Source: Gp6-AA40 sp963742105 | Lineage (GTDB): Bacteria; Acidobacteriota; Vicinamibacteria; Vicinamibacterales; UBA2999 | NCBI GenBank assembly: GCA_963742105.1 | Contig: CAVUKN010000004.1 | Coordinates: forward strand, 434,001 to 498,000 | Length of the DNA: 64,000 bases | Direction: 5' to 3' | In this document: positions 34,442 to 43,049 of the stretch, in pieces | Numbering within the stretch: position 1 is the stretch's first letter | How the letters are laid out: every line of letters starts with the position of its first letter | Translations under genes and position numbers: made by a program | The notes under the pieces: model-generated | What the model was told of the DNA's origin: nothing | What the model saw: only the letters and a program-made list of their open reading frames with translations | The model's database searches: none

Positions 34442-34528
34442 GTCACGGATCTCAGCCACGGAGACACTGAGACACGGAGAATTTCTTAACCTCCGTGTCT
34501 TCGTGCCTCCGTGGCTGACGTCCGTGAC
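34442..34528. repeat. long inverted repeat between aceE and aceF
   Basis: Arms of 38 bases (34442-34479 and 34491-34528), nearly perfect, around an 11-base loop. Each arm is made of 8-base units (CACGGAGA, CACTGAGA, CACGGAGA; and CTCCGTGT, CTTCGTGC, CTCCGTGG). No T-run follows, so it is not a normal terminator. A related hairpin lies between aceF and lpdA. Confidence 0.85.
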
Positions 34529-34545
34529 ATGCGTCCGGAGTCGAA

Positions 34546-35949
34546 GTGACAGAGTTCAAGGTTCCTGAACTTGGCGAGAACGTGGTGGGTGGCGATGTCA
34601 CCCGCGTGATGGTGAACGTCGGCGACACGATTACGCGCGATCAGCCGGTCCTCGAACTCGAGACGGACAAGGCGACGATTGAAGTGCCCTCCTCGGTCGC
34701 TGGGGTGGTCAAGGAAGTTCGCGTCAAGAAGGGCGAGAAGATCAAGGTTGGCGCGGTCGTCCTGACGGTCGAGGATGCGAGCGGCAATGGCGCCGGCGCC
34801 GCGAAGGCGGCGGACTCGTCGGCCGCAGTGGCGGAAGCCGGGAAGGCGGATGCGGCCAGCGCCGACGGGGGGAAAGCGGAAGCCCGCGCTGAATCGCCGG
34901 CGAAGAACGAGGAAGCCAGACCCGCCGAGGCCCCGAGGGCTGAATCCAAGGTCCTGGCGATGCCACAACGGCAGGTCGCAGAAGCGGCTCCGGCGCCGCC
35001 GCCAGCTGCGGCGCCGCGTGCGGATCGGGGTGGCGCTGCCGCTCCGGCGTCGCCATCGGTGCGGCGCCTTGCCCGTGAGATCGGCGTCGACATCAACGAC
35101 GTGCAGGGATCGGCCCCGGGTGGCCGCATCTCGCAGGAAGACGTCAAGGAGCATGCACGTCGAATCCTGAGCAGCGTCGGATCCGCGGGCGCGGGCGCCG
35201 CGTCCGGGGCACGTGCGGCGCGAGCGCTCCCCGACTTCCAGAAGTGGGGCGAGGTCGAGCGTCAGCCGTGGAGCAACATCCGCCGTGTCACCGCGGAGCA
35301 CCTCGGCTACGCGTGGAGCACGATCCCGCACGTCACGCAGTTCGACAAGGCGGACATCACCGAGCTGGAGCAGCTGCGCAAGAAGTTCAAGGATCAGGTC
35401 GCCAAGGCCGGCGGCAATCTCACGGTTACCGCGATGCTCGTGCGCATCCTGGCTACGGCGGTCAGGAAGTTCCCCCAATTCAACGCCTCGATCGACGCTG
35501 AGCGCGGCGAGCTGATCTTCAAGAAGTTCGTCAACGTCGGCGTCGCCGTGGACACCGACCGCGGGCTGCTGGTGCCGGTCATCCGCAACGCCGACCGAAA
35601 GAACATCCAGGAGATCGCCATCGAGATCAACCAGCTCGCCGCCAAGGCCCGCGACAAGAAGCTGACGATCGAGGAAATGAGCGGCGGCGGGATCAGCGTC
35701 TCCAACCTGGGGGGGATCGGCGGCACGGCATTTACGCCGATCGTCAACTGGCCGGAGGTGGCAATCCTGGGCGTGTCGCGTGGCGCGATGGAGCCGGTCT
35801 GGAAGGACGGCCAGTTCGAGCCACGCCTGATGCTGCCGCTGTCGCTGTCCTACGACCATCGCGTCATCGACGGCGCCGACGGCATGCGCTTCATGAAGTG
35901 GCTGGTCGAGGCGATCGAGCAGCCCTTCCTTCTTTCATTGATCGGATAG
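34546..35949 (+). CDS. aceF: dihydrolipoyllysine-residue acetyltransferase, PDH E2
   Basis: A 467-residue E2 starting at GTG 34546 (MTEFKVPELGENVVGGDVTR). One lipoyl domain, with the modified lysine K42 in ETDKATIEVPSS, then an Ala/Pro/Lys-rich linker (about 83-165). The peripheral-subunit-binding domain is SVRRLAREIGVDINDVQG (about 171-205). The catalytic domain ends with the active-site DHRVIDGADGMRF. It transfers the acetyl group from lipoyl to CoA. Lipoylation would need LipA (59861). It is spaced 116 bp from aceE across the long hairpin. Confidence 0.95.
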   Translation: MTEFKVPELGENVVGGDVTRVMVNVGDTITRDQPVLELETDKATIEVPSSVAGVVKEVRVKKGEKIKVGAVVLTVEDASGNGAGAAKAADSSAAVAEAGKADAASADGGKAEARAESPAKNEEARPAEAPRAESKVLAMPQRQVAEAAPAPPPAAAPRADRGGAAAPASPSVRRLAREIGVDINDVQGSAPGGRISQEDVKEHARRILSSVGSAGAGAASGARAARALPDFQKWGEVERQPWSNIRRVTAEHLGYAWSTIPHVTQFDKADITELEQLRKKFKDQVAKAGGNLTVTAMLVRILATAVRKFPQFNASIDAERGELIFKKFVNVGVAVDTDRGLLVPVIRNADRKNIQEIAIEINQLAAKARDKKLTIEEMSGGGISVSNLGGIGGTAFTPIVNWPEVAILGVSRGAMEPVWKDGQFEPRLMLPLSLSYDHRVIDGADGMRFMKWLVEAIEQPFLLSLIG

Positions 35950-35966
35950 TCGCGCGATGTTCGCTC

Positions 35967-36057
35967 GTCACGGAAAACGCCACGAAGACACGAAGTCACG
36001 GAGGACTACCAAGTAATGGTCTTCGTGGCTTCGTGCCTCCGTGGCCGCGTTCGTGAC
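35967..36057. repeat. long inverted repeat between aceF and lpdA
   Basis: Left arm 35967-36006, right arm about 36019-36057, 12-base loop, GTCACGG...CACGAAG units facing CTTCGTG...GTGAC. It is the same family as the hairpin at 34442. An in-frame upstream start of lpdA (36041) falls inside the right arm, which argues for the later start at 36095. Confidence 0.85.
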
Positions 36058-36094
36058 AAGTGTCAGCGTGACTGATGACACGCATCCACTCGTA

Positions 36095-37564
36095 ATGGCT
36101 AACGAATCAACTCAACTGGTTGTTCTTGGTGCAGGTCCCGGCGGATACGCGGCGGCGTTCTATGCGGCCGACATGGGCATGCAGGTCGCGCTCGTCGACG
36201 AGGAAAAGAATCCCGGCGGCGTCTGTCTGTATCGGGGCTGTATTCCCTCGAAAGCGCTGCTGCACGTCGCCAAGGTCATCGACGAAGCGAAGCATGCCGC
36301 GTCGCTGGGCGTCGCCTTTGGTGAGCCGGCGATCGACCTCGACAAGCTGCGCGCGTTCAAGCAGGGGGTGGTCGACAAGCTGACTGGCGGCGTCGGCCAG
36401 GTCGCGAAGATGCGCAAGGTGAAGTTCTACCAGGGACGCGCGACGCTGACCGGCCCGACCTCGATGCGCATTGCCGGTGTGGACGGCGCCACCACGGACC
36501 TGACGTTCGAGAACTGCATTCTCGCCACGGGATCCTCGCCCACGAAGATTCCATCGCTGTCGCTCGACACGCCGCGGATGATGGACTCCACCGGCGGCCT
36601 CGACCTGCCCGACATCCCGAAGACGATGCTGGTGATCGGCGGCGGCTACATCGGCCTCGAGCTCGGCACGGTTTACGCCGCGCTCGGCACGAAGGTGTCG
36701 GTCGTCGAGATGACGCCGACGCTGCTGCCCGGCGCGGATCGCGACCTGGTGAACGTCCTTGAAAAGCGGGTGAAGGGACTCTTCGCGAACATCATGACCA
36801 GCACCAAGGTCGTGAAGGTCGAGGAGGCTAAGAACGGGATCAAGGTGACGTTCGAGAAGTCCTCGAACGGCAGCGACGGGTCGTCCGCCTCCTCTGGAGC
36901 TGCGGCGGACAAGTCCGCGGCGTCGAGCGAGACCTTTGATCGCGTGCTCGTCGCGATTGGCCGTCGTCCGAATTCGAAGATTCCCGGCCTTGAGACGACG
37001 AAGGTCAAGGTGGACGCGAAGGGCTTCATCGAGACCGACCCGCAGCGGCGCACCGCTGAACCGACCATCTGGGCAATCGGCGACGTCGCCGGTGAGCCGA
37101 TGCTCGCGCACAAGGCGTCGCACGAGGCGCGCGTGCCGGTCGAGGCGATGCTCGGGCACAAGGCGATTTTCGAACCGCTCGCCATACCGGCCGTCGTGTT
37201 CACCGACCCCGAGATCGCGTGGTGCGGCCTGACGGAAGCTGAAGCGAAGGCCAGGGGGATTGAGATCGAGATCGCGAAGTTTCCGTGGGGCGCATCGGGA
37301 CGCGCCATCACGCTCGATCGTCCGGACGGCGTGACCAAGCTGATCCTCGAGCCGAAGACGTCACGGGTGCTCGGCGTCGGCATTGCCGGCTCCGGCGCGG
37401 GCGAACTGATTGCCGAGGGCGTGCTGGCGATCGAAATGGGTGCCACCGCGGAAGATCTCAAGCTCACGATTCACCCGCACCCGACGCTGTCGGAGACGGT
37501 GATGGAGAGCGCGGAAGCGTTCTTCGGCCAGAGTTCACATGTGTACAGGCCGAAGAGGAAATAG
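36095..37564 (+). CDS. lpdA: dihydrolipoyl dehydrogenase, PDH E3
   Basis: About 489 residues from ATG 36095. FAD fold VVLGAGPGGYAAAF at the start, redox-active pair in GGVCLYRGCIPSKALLH, NAD-binding VIGGGYIGLELGTVYA, and the C-terminal HPHPTLSETVMESAEAFFG with the catalytic His-Glu pair. It reoxidises dihydrolipoyl-E2 with NAD. A Ser/Ala/Gly-rich stretch (about residues 254-279: SSNGSDGSSASSG then AAADKSAASSE) is not usual in the family and replaces a short beta-turn in the NAD domain. Its DNA contains GCGGACAAGTCCGC, a palindrome like repeats elsewhere in the window. It is the third gene of the PDH operon. Confidence 0.93.
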   Translation: MANESTQLVVLGAGPGGYAAAFYAADMGMQVALVDEEKNPGGVCLYRGCIPSKALLHVAKVIDEAKHAASLGVAFGEPAIDLDKLRAFKQGVVDKLTGGVGQVAKMRKVKFYQGRATLTGPTSMRIAGVDGATTDLTFENCILATGSSPTKIPSLSLDTPRMMDSTGGLDLPDIPKTMLVIGGGYIGLELGTVYAALGTKVSVVEMTPTLLPGADRDLVNVLEKRVKGLFANIMTSTKVVKVEEAKNGIKVTFEKSSNGSDGSSASSGAAADKSAASSETFDRVLVAIGRRPNSKIPGLETTKVKVDAKGFIETDPQRRTAEPTIWAIGDVAGEPMLAHKASHEARVPVEAMLGHKAIFEPLAIPAVVFTDPEIAWCGLTEAEAKARGIEIEIAKFPWGASGRAITLDRPDGVTKLILEPKTSRVLGVGIAGSGAGELIAEGVLAIEMGATAEDLKLTIHPHPTLSETVMESAEAFFGQSSHVYRPKRK

Positions 37565-37587
37565 AACGTTTAGTGTTCGACGTTCGT

Positions 37588-37614
37588 AGGCCGGGTTCCG
37601 CGCGACGGGCCCGG
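37588..37614. repeat. palindromic repeat (GGCCGGG...CGGGCCCGG type)
   Basis: TAGGCCGGGTTCCGCGC then GACGGGCCCGGAGG, resembling the repeats at 38692 and inside the efflux adaptor at 49205. The GGAGGAG at its end doubles as the ribosome site of the gene at 37626. Confidence 0.5.
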
Positions 37615-37625
37615 AGGAGCATCGG

Positions 37626-38684
37626 TTGAACAAGCAGATCGCCGCCCTCACTTTCGCCGCCGTTCTCGGATCGATGGCCGGTGCCGCCGCCCAGCAGCAG
37701 AACCTCAATCCGGTTCCCGCTTCCACCCCGAACGTCTCTGCGGACGCGCAGAAACACATCGAAGCCGCGCGCGCCGCGGCCGGAGACGTGTGGGACAGCG
37801 TGTTCCGCCCGGTGTGCAACGGCGCGTTGTCGCTGGCGGCGCCGCCCGCACCGCGGGCAGGTGGTGCCGGCCGCGCGGATAGCGGTGGAGCGGGACGGCG
37901 AGGCGGCGGCCCACCCGCGTCGCCCGCGCGTGACACGTGGTACGCCGACCCGCAGAAGGTGTTCGACGACCTGTATTTCGTCGGTGAGAAGGAGTACTCC
38001 GTCTGGGCACTCACGACGTCCCAGGGCATCATCATCCTGGACGCGATCTTCGACTACTCGGTGGCGGCCGAGGTCGACGATGGGCTGAAGAAGCTGGGGC
38101 TCAATCCGGCGGACATCAAGTACGTGGTCGTCAGCCACGGTCACCTCGATCACGCCGGCGGCGCGAAGTTCCTGCAGGACAAATACGGGGCGCACCTGGT
38201 GATGTCGGCAGCGGATTACGACCTGCTCGACCAGCAGAATCCGACGTGGAAACCGAAGCGTGACATGGTGGCCACCGATGGCATGAAGCTGACGCTCGGC
38301 GATACCACCATGACCCTGTACCTCACACCAGGGCATACGCTGGGAACGATTTCCACCATCTTCCCGGTGCGTGACGGGAACCAACGCCACGTCGTGGCGA
38401 CCTGGGGCGGCACGCTGTTCAACTTCGGACCCGATCGCCCGCGGCTGCAGTCGTACGCGGCGCACGCCGATCGCTTCAAGAAGATCGCCGCCGATGCGGG
38501 TGCCGACGTGGTGCTGTCGAACCACACGATCTACGACGGCAGCAAGACGAAGCTGCCGGCAGCAGCCGTACGAAAACCGGGAGAGCCGAACCCATACGTC
38601 GTCGGCCGCGATGGCGTGCAGCGGTATCTGACCACCGTCGGTGAGTGCGCGCGAGCGGCGGTCGAGATCGTGCCCGCGAATTGA
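37626..38684 (+). CDS. exported metallo-beta-lactamase-fold hydrolase, subclass B3-like
   Basis: A 352-residue protein starting at TTG 37626. This start is decided by GGAGGAG nine bases upstream and by the clean signal peptide MNKQIAALTFAAVLGSMAGAAAQ. Metal-binding residues are SHGHLDHAGG (HxHxDH), LTPGHTLGT (third histidine) and LSNHTIYDG (fourth). The sequence resembles subclass B3 metallo-beta-lactamases in layout; whether it hydrolyses beta-lactams is unknown and cannot be inferred. A Gly/Ala/Pro/Arg-rich stretch (about 77-100) inserts before the catalytic core. Periplasmic location is likely. Confidence 0.8.
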   Translation: MNKQIAALTFAAVLGSMAGAAAQQQNLNPVPASTPNVSADAQKHIEAARAAAGDVWDSVFRPVCNGALSLAAPPAPRAGGAGRADSGGAGRRGGGPPASPARDTWYADPQKVFDDLYFVGEKEYSVWALTTSQGIIILDAIFDYSVAAEVDDGLKKLGLNPADIKYVVVSHGHLDHAGGAKFLQDKYGAHLVMSAADYDLLDQQNPTWKPKRDMVATDGMKLTLGDTTMTLYLTPGHTLGTISTIFPVRDGNQRHVVATWGGTLFNFGPDRPRLQSYAAHADRFKKIAADAGADVVLSNHTIYDGSKTKLPAAAVRKPGEPNPYVVGRDGVQRYLTTVGECARAAVEIVPAN

Positions 38685-38691
38685 TTGCAGC

Positions 38692-38776
38692 GTAGGGCGA
38701 GGCTTCGGCCTCGCCTAGGCAGGCCTGAAGGCCTGCCCTACGAGGTTCAGGCAGGCCTTCAGGCCCGTCCTACGAA
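38692..38776. repeat. palindromic repeat cluster upstream of sdh
   Basis: Three successive palindromes built from GGCCTTCAGGCC/GCCTCGCC and GCCTGCCCTACGA-type blocks, with CCTACGA at two places. It occupies the whole gap upstream of the succinate dehydrogenase genes. The CCTACGA motif is also found in the insertion inside the efflux adaptor gene. Confidence 0.75.
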
Positions 38777-38790
38777 TGAGGAGTCGTTGA

Positions 38791-39594
38791 ATGGAGGCAG
38801 TACCGGTCAGGATCGTTCCCCGCGGCTGGGGAGAAACGGAACGCAGGGAGGCGTGGTGGATCACGCCGCTGTTCGTATTCATCGTGCTCGGCGGGTTCAT
38901 CGTCTACGCCACGTGGGCGGCGTTCCAGAACGCGCACTATGAATGGGGGCCGTATCTCTCGCCGTTCTACGCGCCGGTGATCTTTGGCGATTCACCGCAC
39001 GCGTGGTTCGGGCCGAAGCCGGCGTGGTGGCCGGCGCTGCTGCCGTTCTCGCCGGCGTTGATCATCCTGCCGTTCCCTGGCCTGTTCCGCTTCACCTGCT
39101 ATTACTACCGCGGCGCCTATTACAAGGCATTCTGGGCCGATCCACCGTCGTGCGCCGTCGGGGAGCCTCGCGGCGTGAGCTACTGGGGCGAGCGCTGGTT
39201 TCCCCTGGTGCTGCAGAACGTCCACCGATACTTCGCCTACATCGCGGTCATCTTCCTTGTCCTGCTGGCGTGGGACGTGTGGCTGGCGCTCTGGTGGGAC
39301 GATGGCGCCGGCGGCAAGGTGTTCGGGGTCGGTGTCGGCACCATCCTGCTGGCGGCCAACGTGGTGCTCCTGAGCAGCTACACGCTCGGATGCCACTCAA
39401 TCCGTCACGTCGTCGGTGGCCGGAAGGACGAAGTGTCGAAGAACGCGCTGCGCGAGACCTGCTACAACTGCTCGACCGCGCTCAACTACAAGCATCAGCT
39501 GTTCGCCTGGATGAGCCTGTTCTCGGTGGCGTTCTCGGATGTCTACGTCCGGCTGCTGTCGATGGGGTACATCACCGACGTGAGGCTCTTCTAA
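38791..39594 (+). CDS. succinate dehydrogenase membrane anchor subunit (cytochrome b-like)
   Basis: A 267-residue membrane protein with about five hydrophobic helices (WWITPLFVFIVLGGFIVYA, then ALIILPFPGLFRFTCYYY, YFAYIAVIFLVLLAWDVWLA, GVGTILLAANVVLLSSYTLG and LFAWMSLFSVAFSDVYV). Histidines in the helices (QNVHRYFAY, CHSIRHVVGG, NYKHQLFAW) are candidate haem ligands. The single large anchor preceding sdhA and sdhB is the arrangement seen in Actinobacteria and Acidobacteria rather than separate C and D genes. It would anchor the complex and pass electrons to a quinone. It starts 15 bp after the palindromic repeat. Confidence 0.85.
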   Translation: MEAVPVRIVPRGWGETERREAWWITPLFVFIVLGGFIVYATWAAFQNAHYEWGPYLSPFYAPVIFGDSPHAWFGPKPAWWPALLPFSPALIILPFPGLFRFTCYYYRGAYYKAFWADPPSCAVGEPRGVSYWGERWFPLVLQNVHRYFAYIAVIFLVLLAWDVWLALWWDDGAGGKVFGVGVGTILLAANVVLLSSYTLGCHSIRHVVGGRKDEVSKNALRETCYNCSTALNYKHQLFAWMSLFSVAFSDVYVRLLSMGYITDVRLF

Positions 39595-39598
39595 CGCG

Positions 39599-41416
39599 AT
39601 GGCTACCTACGCGACCTATAACTACGACGTCCTCGTCATCGGCGCGGGCGGCGCCGGCCTGCGCGCGGCGATTGAAGCGGCGAACGCCGGCGTGACCGTC
39701 GGCCTGATCTGCAAGTCGCTGCTGGGGAAGGCGCACACCGTCATGGCCGAAGGCGGCATGGCCGCGGCGATGGCCAACAACGACGATCGCGACAGCTGGC
39801 GCGTGCACTTCGCCGACACCATGCGCGGGGGGCAGTACGTCAACAACTGGCGGATGGCGGAACTGCACGCCAAGGAGGCGCCGGAGCGCGTGCGCGAGCT
39901 CGAAGGGTGGGGCGCGGTGTTCGATCGCACGCCGGACGGTCGGATCAACCAGCGCAACTTCGGTGGGCACCGGTACCCGCGACTCGCGCACGTGGGCGAT
40001 CGCACTGGCCTCGAGCTGATCCGGACGCTGCAGGATCACGCGGTCTACCTCGGCATGACCGTCCACATGGAGCATACGGTCATCGACCTGATCCTGGACA
40101 ACGGCCGTGCGGCCGGCTGCCTCGCCTACGACCGTGAACGCGGCCGCTTCCACGTGTTCGCGGCCAAGGCGATCGTGCTCGCGACCGGCGGTGTCGGCCG
40201 CGCCTACAAGATCACCAGCAACAGCTGGGAAGGCACCGGCGACGGCCACGCGCTCGCGTTTCGCGCCGGCGCCGAGCTGATGGACATGGAATTCATCCAG
40301 TTCCATCCCACCGGGATGGTCTGGCCGCCCAGCGTCCGTGGAATTCTCGTGACCGAGGGTGTACGTGGTGAGGGGGGCGTCCTCAAGAACAGCGAAGGAC
40401 GCCGCTTCATGTTCGACGACATTCCGGACAACTACAAGCCGCAGACGGCCTCCGATCCCGAAGAAGGGTGGCGGTACACGCAGGGCGACAAGAGCGCCCG
40501 GCGTCCGCCCGAGTTGCTCACGCGCGATCACGTCGCCCGCTGCATCAACCGCGAGGTGAAGGCGGGCCGCGGATCTCCGCACGGCGGCGTCTTCCTCGAC
40601 ATCGCGTGGATCAAGGAAAAGATCAAGGACTCCGAGGCGCACATCAAGCGCAAGCTCCCGAGCATGTACCACCAGTTCAAGGAGCTCGCCGATCTCGACA
40701 TCACCAAGGAGCCGATGGAGATCGGCCCGACCACGCACTACATCATGGGTGGCATCCGGGTCGACGCCGACACACAGGAATCGAGCATCCCCGGACTGTT
40801 CGCCGCCGGCGAGTGCGCGTCCGGCATCAACGGCGCCAATCGTCTGGGCGGAAATTCCCTGTCCGACCTGATCGTGTTCGGGAAGCGCGCCGGTGAGTAC
40901 GCGGCGGAGTTCGCCCGGAAGAACGGTCAGGCACGAGTGGACGACGCCGCGGTGGAACAGGCAGTCAAGGTTTCCCTGGAGCCGTTCGAGCGCGGGGCAG
41001 CCGGGGAGAACCCGTACAAGGTGCAGGCCGACCTGCAGGAAACAATGCAGGCGCTGGTCGGTATCGTGCGCCAGGAGTCCGAGATGCGCGAGGCGTTCAC
41101 GCGCATTCAGGAGTTCAAGCAGCGTGCGGGTCGCGTCGGCGTCGTCGGCCACCGCGAGTATCACGCCGGCTGGCACACCTGCCTGGATCTGCGCAACCTG
41201 CTCACCGTTGCGGAGTGCATCACGCTGTCGGCGATTGAGCGGCGGGAAAGCCGCGGCGGCCATTTCCGCGAGGACTACCCGGAGAAGGTGGCCGAATTCG
41301 GCACCTTCAACATCGTGACGAACCAGGGTGCCGGCTCGAGCGTCCAGATTTCCCATGTGCCGATTCCGCCGATGCCGGACAACCTGAAGGAAGTCATCGA
41401 GGAGCAGAAGTCTTAG
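39599..41416 (+). CDS. sdhA: succinate dehydrogenase/fumarate reductase flavoprotein subunit
   Basis: A 605-residue flavoprotein. The FAD site is VLVIGAGGAGLRAAIEAANA; the covalently flavinylated histidine would be the one in GKAHTVMAEGGMAAAM. Catalytic segments are FIQFHPTGMVWPPSVRGILV and the arginine in GANRLGGNSLSDLIVFG. The C-terminal helical domain ends with GAGSSVQISHVPIPPMPD. It oxidises succinate to fumarate on the cytoplasmic side. Four bases separate it from the anchor gene and two from sdhB, so all three form one operon. Confidence 0.95.
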   Translation: MATYATYNYDVLVIGAGGAGLRAAIEAANAGVTVGLICKSLLGKAHTVMAEGGMAAAMANNDDRDSWRVHFADTMRGGQYVNNWRMAELHAKEAPERVRELEGWGAVFDRTPDGRINQRNFGGHRYPRLAHVGDRTGLELIRTLQDHAVYLGMTVHMEHTVIDLILDNGRAAGCLAYDRERGRFHVFAAKAIVLATGGVGRAYKITSNSWEGTGDGHALAFRAGAELMDMEFIQFHPTGMVWPPSVRGILVTEGVRGEGGVLKNSEGRRFMFDDIPDNYKPQTASDPEEGWRYTQGDKSARRPPELLTRDHVARCINREVKAGRGSPHGGVFLDIAWIKEKIKDSEAHIKRKLPSMYHQFKELADLDITKEPMEIGPTTHYIMGGIRVDADTQESSIPGLFAAGECASGINGANRLGGNSLSDLIVFGKRAGEYAAEFARKNGQARVDDAAVEQAVKVSLEPFERGAAGENPYKVQADLQETMQALVGIVRQESEMREAFTRIQEFKQRAGRVGVVGHREYHAGWHTCLDLRNLLTVAECITLSAIERRESRGGHFREDYPEKVAEFGTFNIVTNQGAGSSVQISHVPIPPMPDNLKEVIEEQKS

Positions 41417-41418
41417 CC

Positions 41419-42156
41419 ATGAAAGCGACCTTCAAAATCTGGCGCACCCATCAGGGGACGACCGACGGGACGTTCCAGACGTTCCACACCGAAGTGTCCG
41501 AGGGGATGGTCGTGCTCGATGCGGTACACCGCATCCAGGCCGAGGAGGCGCCGGATCTCGCCGTGCGCTGGAACTGCAAGGCGGGAAAGTGCGGATCGTG
41601 TTCGGCCGAGATCAACGGCAAGCCGCGGCTGATGTGCATGACGCGCCTGAGCCAGGTGAATCTCGACGAGCCGGTGACCGTCGAGCCGATGCGGGCGTTT
41701 CCGCCGATCAAGGATCTGGTTACTGACGTGTCGTGGAACTTCCGGGTGAAGAAGTCGATCCGGAAGTTCAAGGTGAAGCCGAAGGAAGCGGACGGCACCT
41801 GGCGGGTCAAGCAGCGCGACATCGATCGCGTCCAGGAATTCCGCAAGTGCATCGAGTGCTTCCTGTGCCAGGACGTCTGTCACGTCCTTCGCGATCACAA
41901 CAAGCACGACGAGTTCATCGGTCCGAGGTTCCTGGTCTACGCGGCCAACCTGGAGATGAACCCGCTCGACACCGATGACCGGATCCCTGACCTGAAAAAC
42001 AAGCACGGGATCGGCTACTGCAACATCACCAAGTGCTGCACCAAGGTGTGCCCGGAGCACATTCACATCACCGACAACGCCATCATCCCGCTCAAGGAGC
42101 GCGTCGTGGATCGGTTCTACGACCCGATCACGCGGATGTTCCGCATCTTCAAGTAG
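41419..42156 (+). CDS. sdhB: succinate dehydrogenase iron-sulfur subunit
   Basis: A 245-residue protein. The plant-ferredoxin-like 2Fe-2S site is CKAGKCGSCSAEINGKPRLM plus C; the first of the ferredoxin-type clusters is CIECFLCQDVC and the second is CNITKCCTKVCPEHI, giving the usual 2Fe-2S, 4Fe-4S and 3Fe-4S set. It carries electrons from SdhA to the membrane anchor. It is the last gene of the operon. Confidence 0.95.
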   Translation: MKATFKIWRTHQGTTDGTFQTFHTEVSEGMVVLDAVHRIQAEEAPDLAVRWNCKAGKCGSCSAEINGKPRLMCMTRLSQVNLDEPVTVEPMRAFPPIKDLVTDVSWNFRVKKSIRKFKVKPKEADGTWRVKQRDIDRVQEFRKCIECFLCQDVCHVLRDHNKHDEFIGPRFLVYAANLEMNPLDTDDRIPDLKNKHGIGYCNITKCCTKVCPEHIHITDNAIIPLKERVVDRFYDPITRMFRIFK

Positions 42157-42204
42157 AGGACGGAGGCTCGAGGCGGGAGCCGCGTGGCGGTCTCGGCGAC
42201 CTGG

Positions 42205-43014
42205 TCAGTCGGCCGCCAACGCCGCGGCGGCGGCGTGCCGCTGCTGCGACCACGCTTCGTAGCCGATGCCCTGCCAGGGCATGCCGCGATCGAAGTGCTC
42301 GCGCCAGGGATAGGCAGGCTCTCCGTTCAGTGCGGATTTGATATCGCGCACACTGCCGAGCTTTCGGGCTGGAACGCCGACGACGACGGACTCCGGGTCC
42401 ACGTCCTTGTTGACCATCGCAGACGCGCCGACGAGCGCGTCGCGTCCGATCCGCACGCCAGCGATGACCACGGCCTGAGTTGCGATGACCGCGAAGTCGT
42501 CCACCACCACGCCGTGCAGAATGTCGGAGGGAGGCTGCGGATCGTTGGTGAGCACCACGTACGGGAAAATCCAGACGAACTCGCCGACGACGCTCTTCTG
42601 CCCGATGTGCACATTGCTGTGCAGCCGCGAGTAGGTGCCGATCCTGCAGTAGCCCTGGATGTCGCACAGCGTCCCGATCCGGGCATGCGAGCCGATCTCC
42701 GTCTGCTCCCGGACGGTCACGCGGTGTCCGAACTCGACTCCGTCGCCGGTGGTCGAGCCGGCATAGACAATGGCGCCCGCTCGGAACAGGTTGTGACGGC
42801 CGATCCGCAGTGGTGGATTGTCGTAGGCGGCGTCGCGGTAATACGCCGCCAGCGGCTCTCCCAGGATCGAATTCGGCCCGAGGACCGTGCCATCCCCGAT
42901 CTCGACGTTGTCGTAGACGATGCAGTTGGCGCCGATCGAAACGCCCGAACCGAGACGAGCCTGCTCGCTGATGATGGCGGTTGGATGAATGGTACCAAGG
43001 GCCAGTCCGTTCAT
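42205..43014 (-). CDS. left-handed beta-helix acyl/acetyltransferase
   Basis: A 269-residue protein starting at ATG 43014 (the open frame runs far upstream without coding character). Hexapeptide repeats begin IHPTAIISEQARLGSGVSIG and continue through IGDGTVLGPNSILG, IGTLCDIQGYCRIGTYSRL and VIATQAVVIAGVRIG to VNKDVDPESVVVGVPARKLG, the usual end of sugar O/N-acetyltransferases. They form a parallel beta-helix that binds acyl-CoA. H in IHPTA and the SNVHIGQKSVVG segment may be the active site. The substrate is probably a nucleotide sugar or related small molecule. Confidence 0.8.
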   Translation of the reverse strand: MNGLALGTIHPTAIISEQARLGSGVSIGANCIVYDNVEIGDGTVLGPNSILGEPLAAYYRDAAYDNPPLRIGRHNLFRAGAIVYAGSTTGDGVEFGHRVTVREQTEIGSHARIGTLCDIQGYCRIGTYSRLHSNVHIGQKSVVGEFVWIFPYVVLTNDPQPPSDILHGVVVDDFAVIATQAVVIAGVRIGRDALVGASAMVNKDVDPESVVVGVPARKLGSVRDIKSALNGEPAYPWREHFDRGMPWQGIGYEAWSQQRHAAAAALAAD

Positions 43015-43049
43015 GTTGTCTCTCCCGTGTCGCCGCCCCAGGCTCCGCG

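Noticed and set aside
34442..34528. Intrinsic terminator after aceE
   Set aside because: The stem is long but no T-run follows, and aceF continues in the same direction; the same hairpin type recurs between aceF and lpdA.
37626..38684. Antibiotic resistance beta-lactamase
   Set aside because: The fold and metal residues fit subclass B3-like proteins, but many such chromosomal proteins have other substrates; no evidence for beta-lactam hydrolysis.
39572..41356. 594-codon open frame on the - strand
   Set aside because: Antisense to sdhA, codon-position composition explains it.
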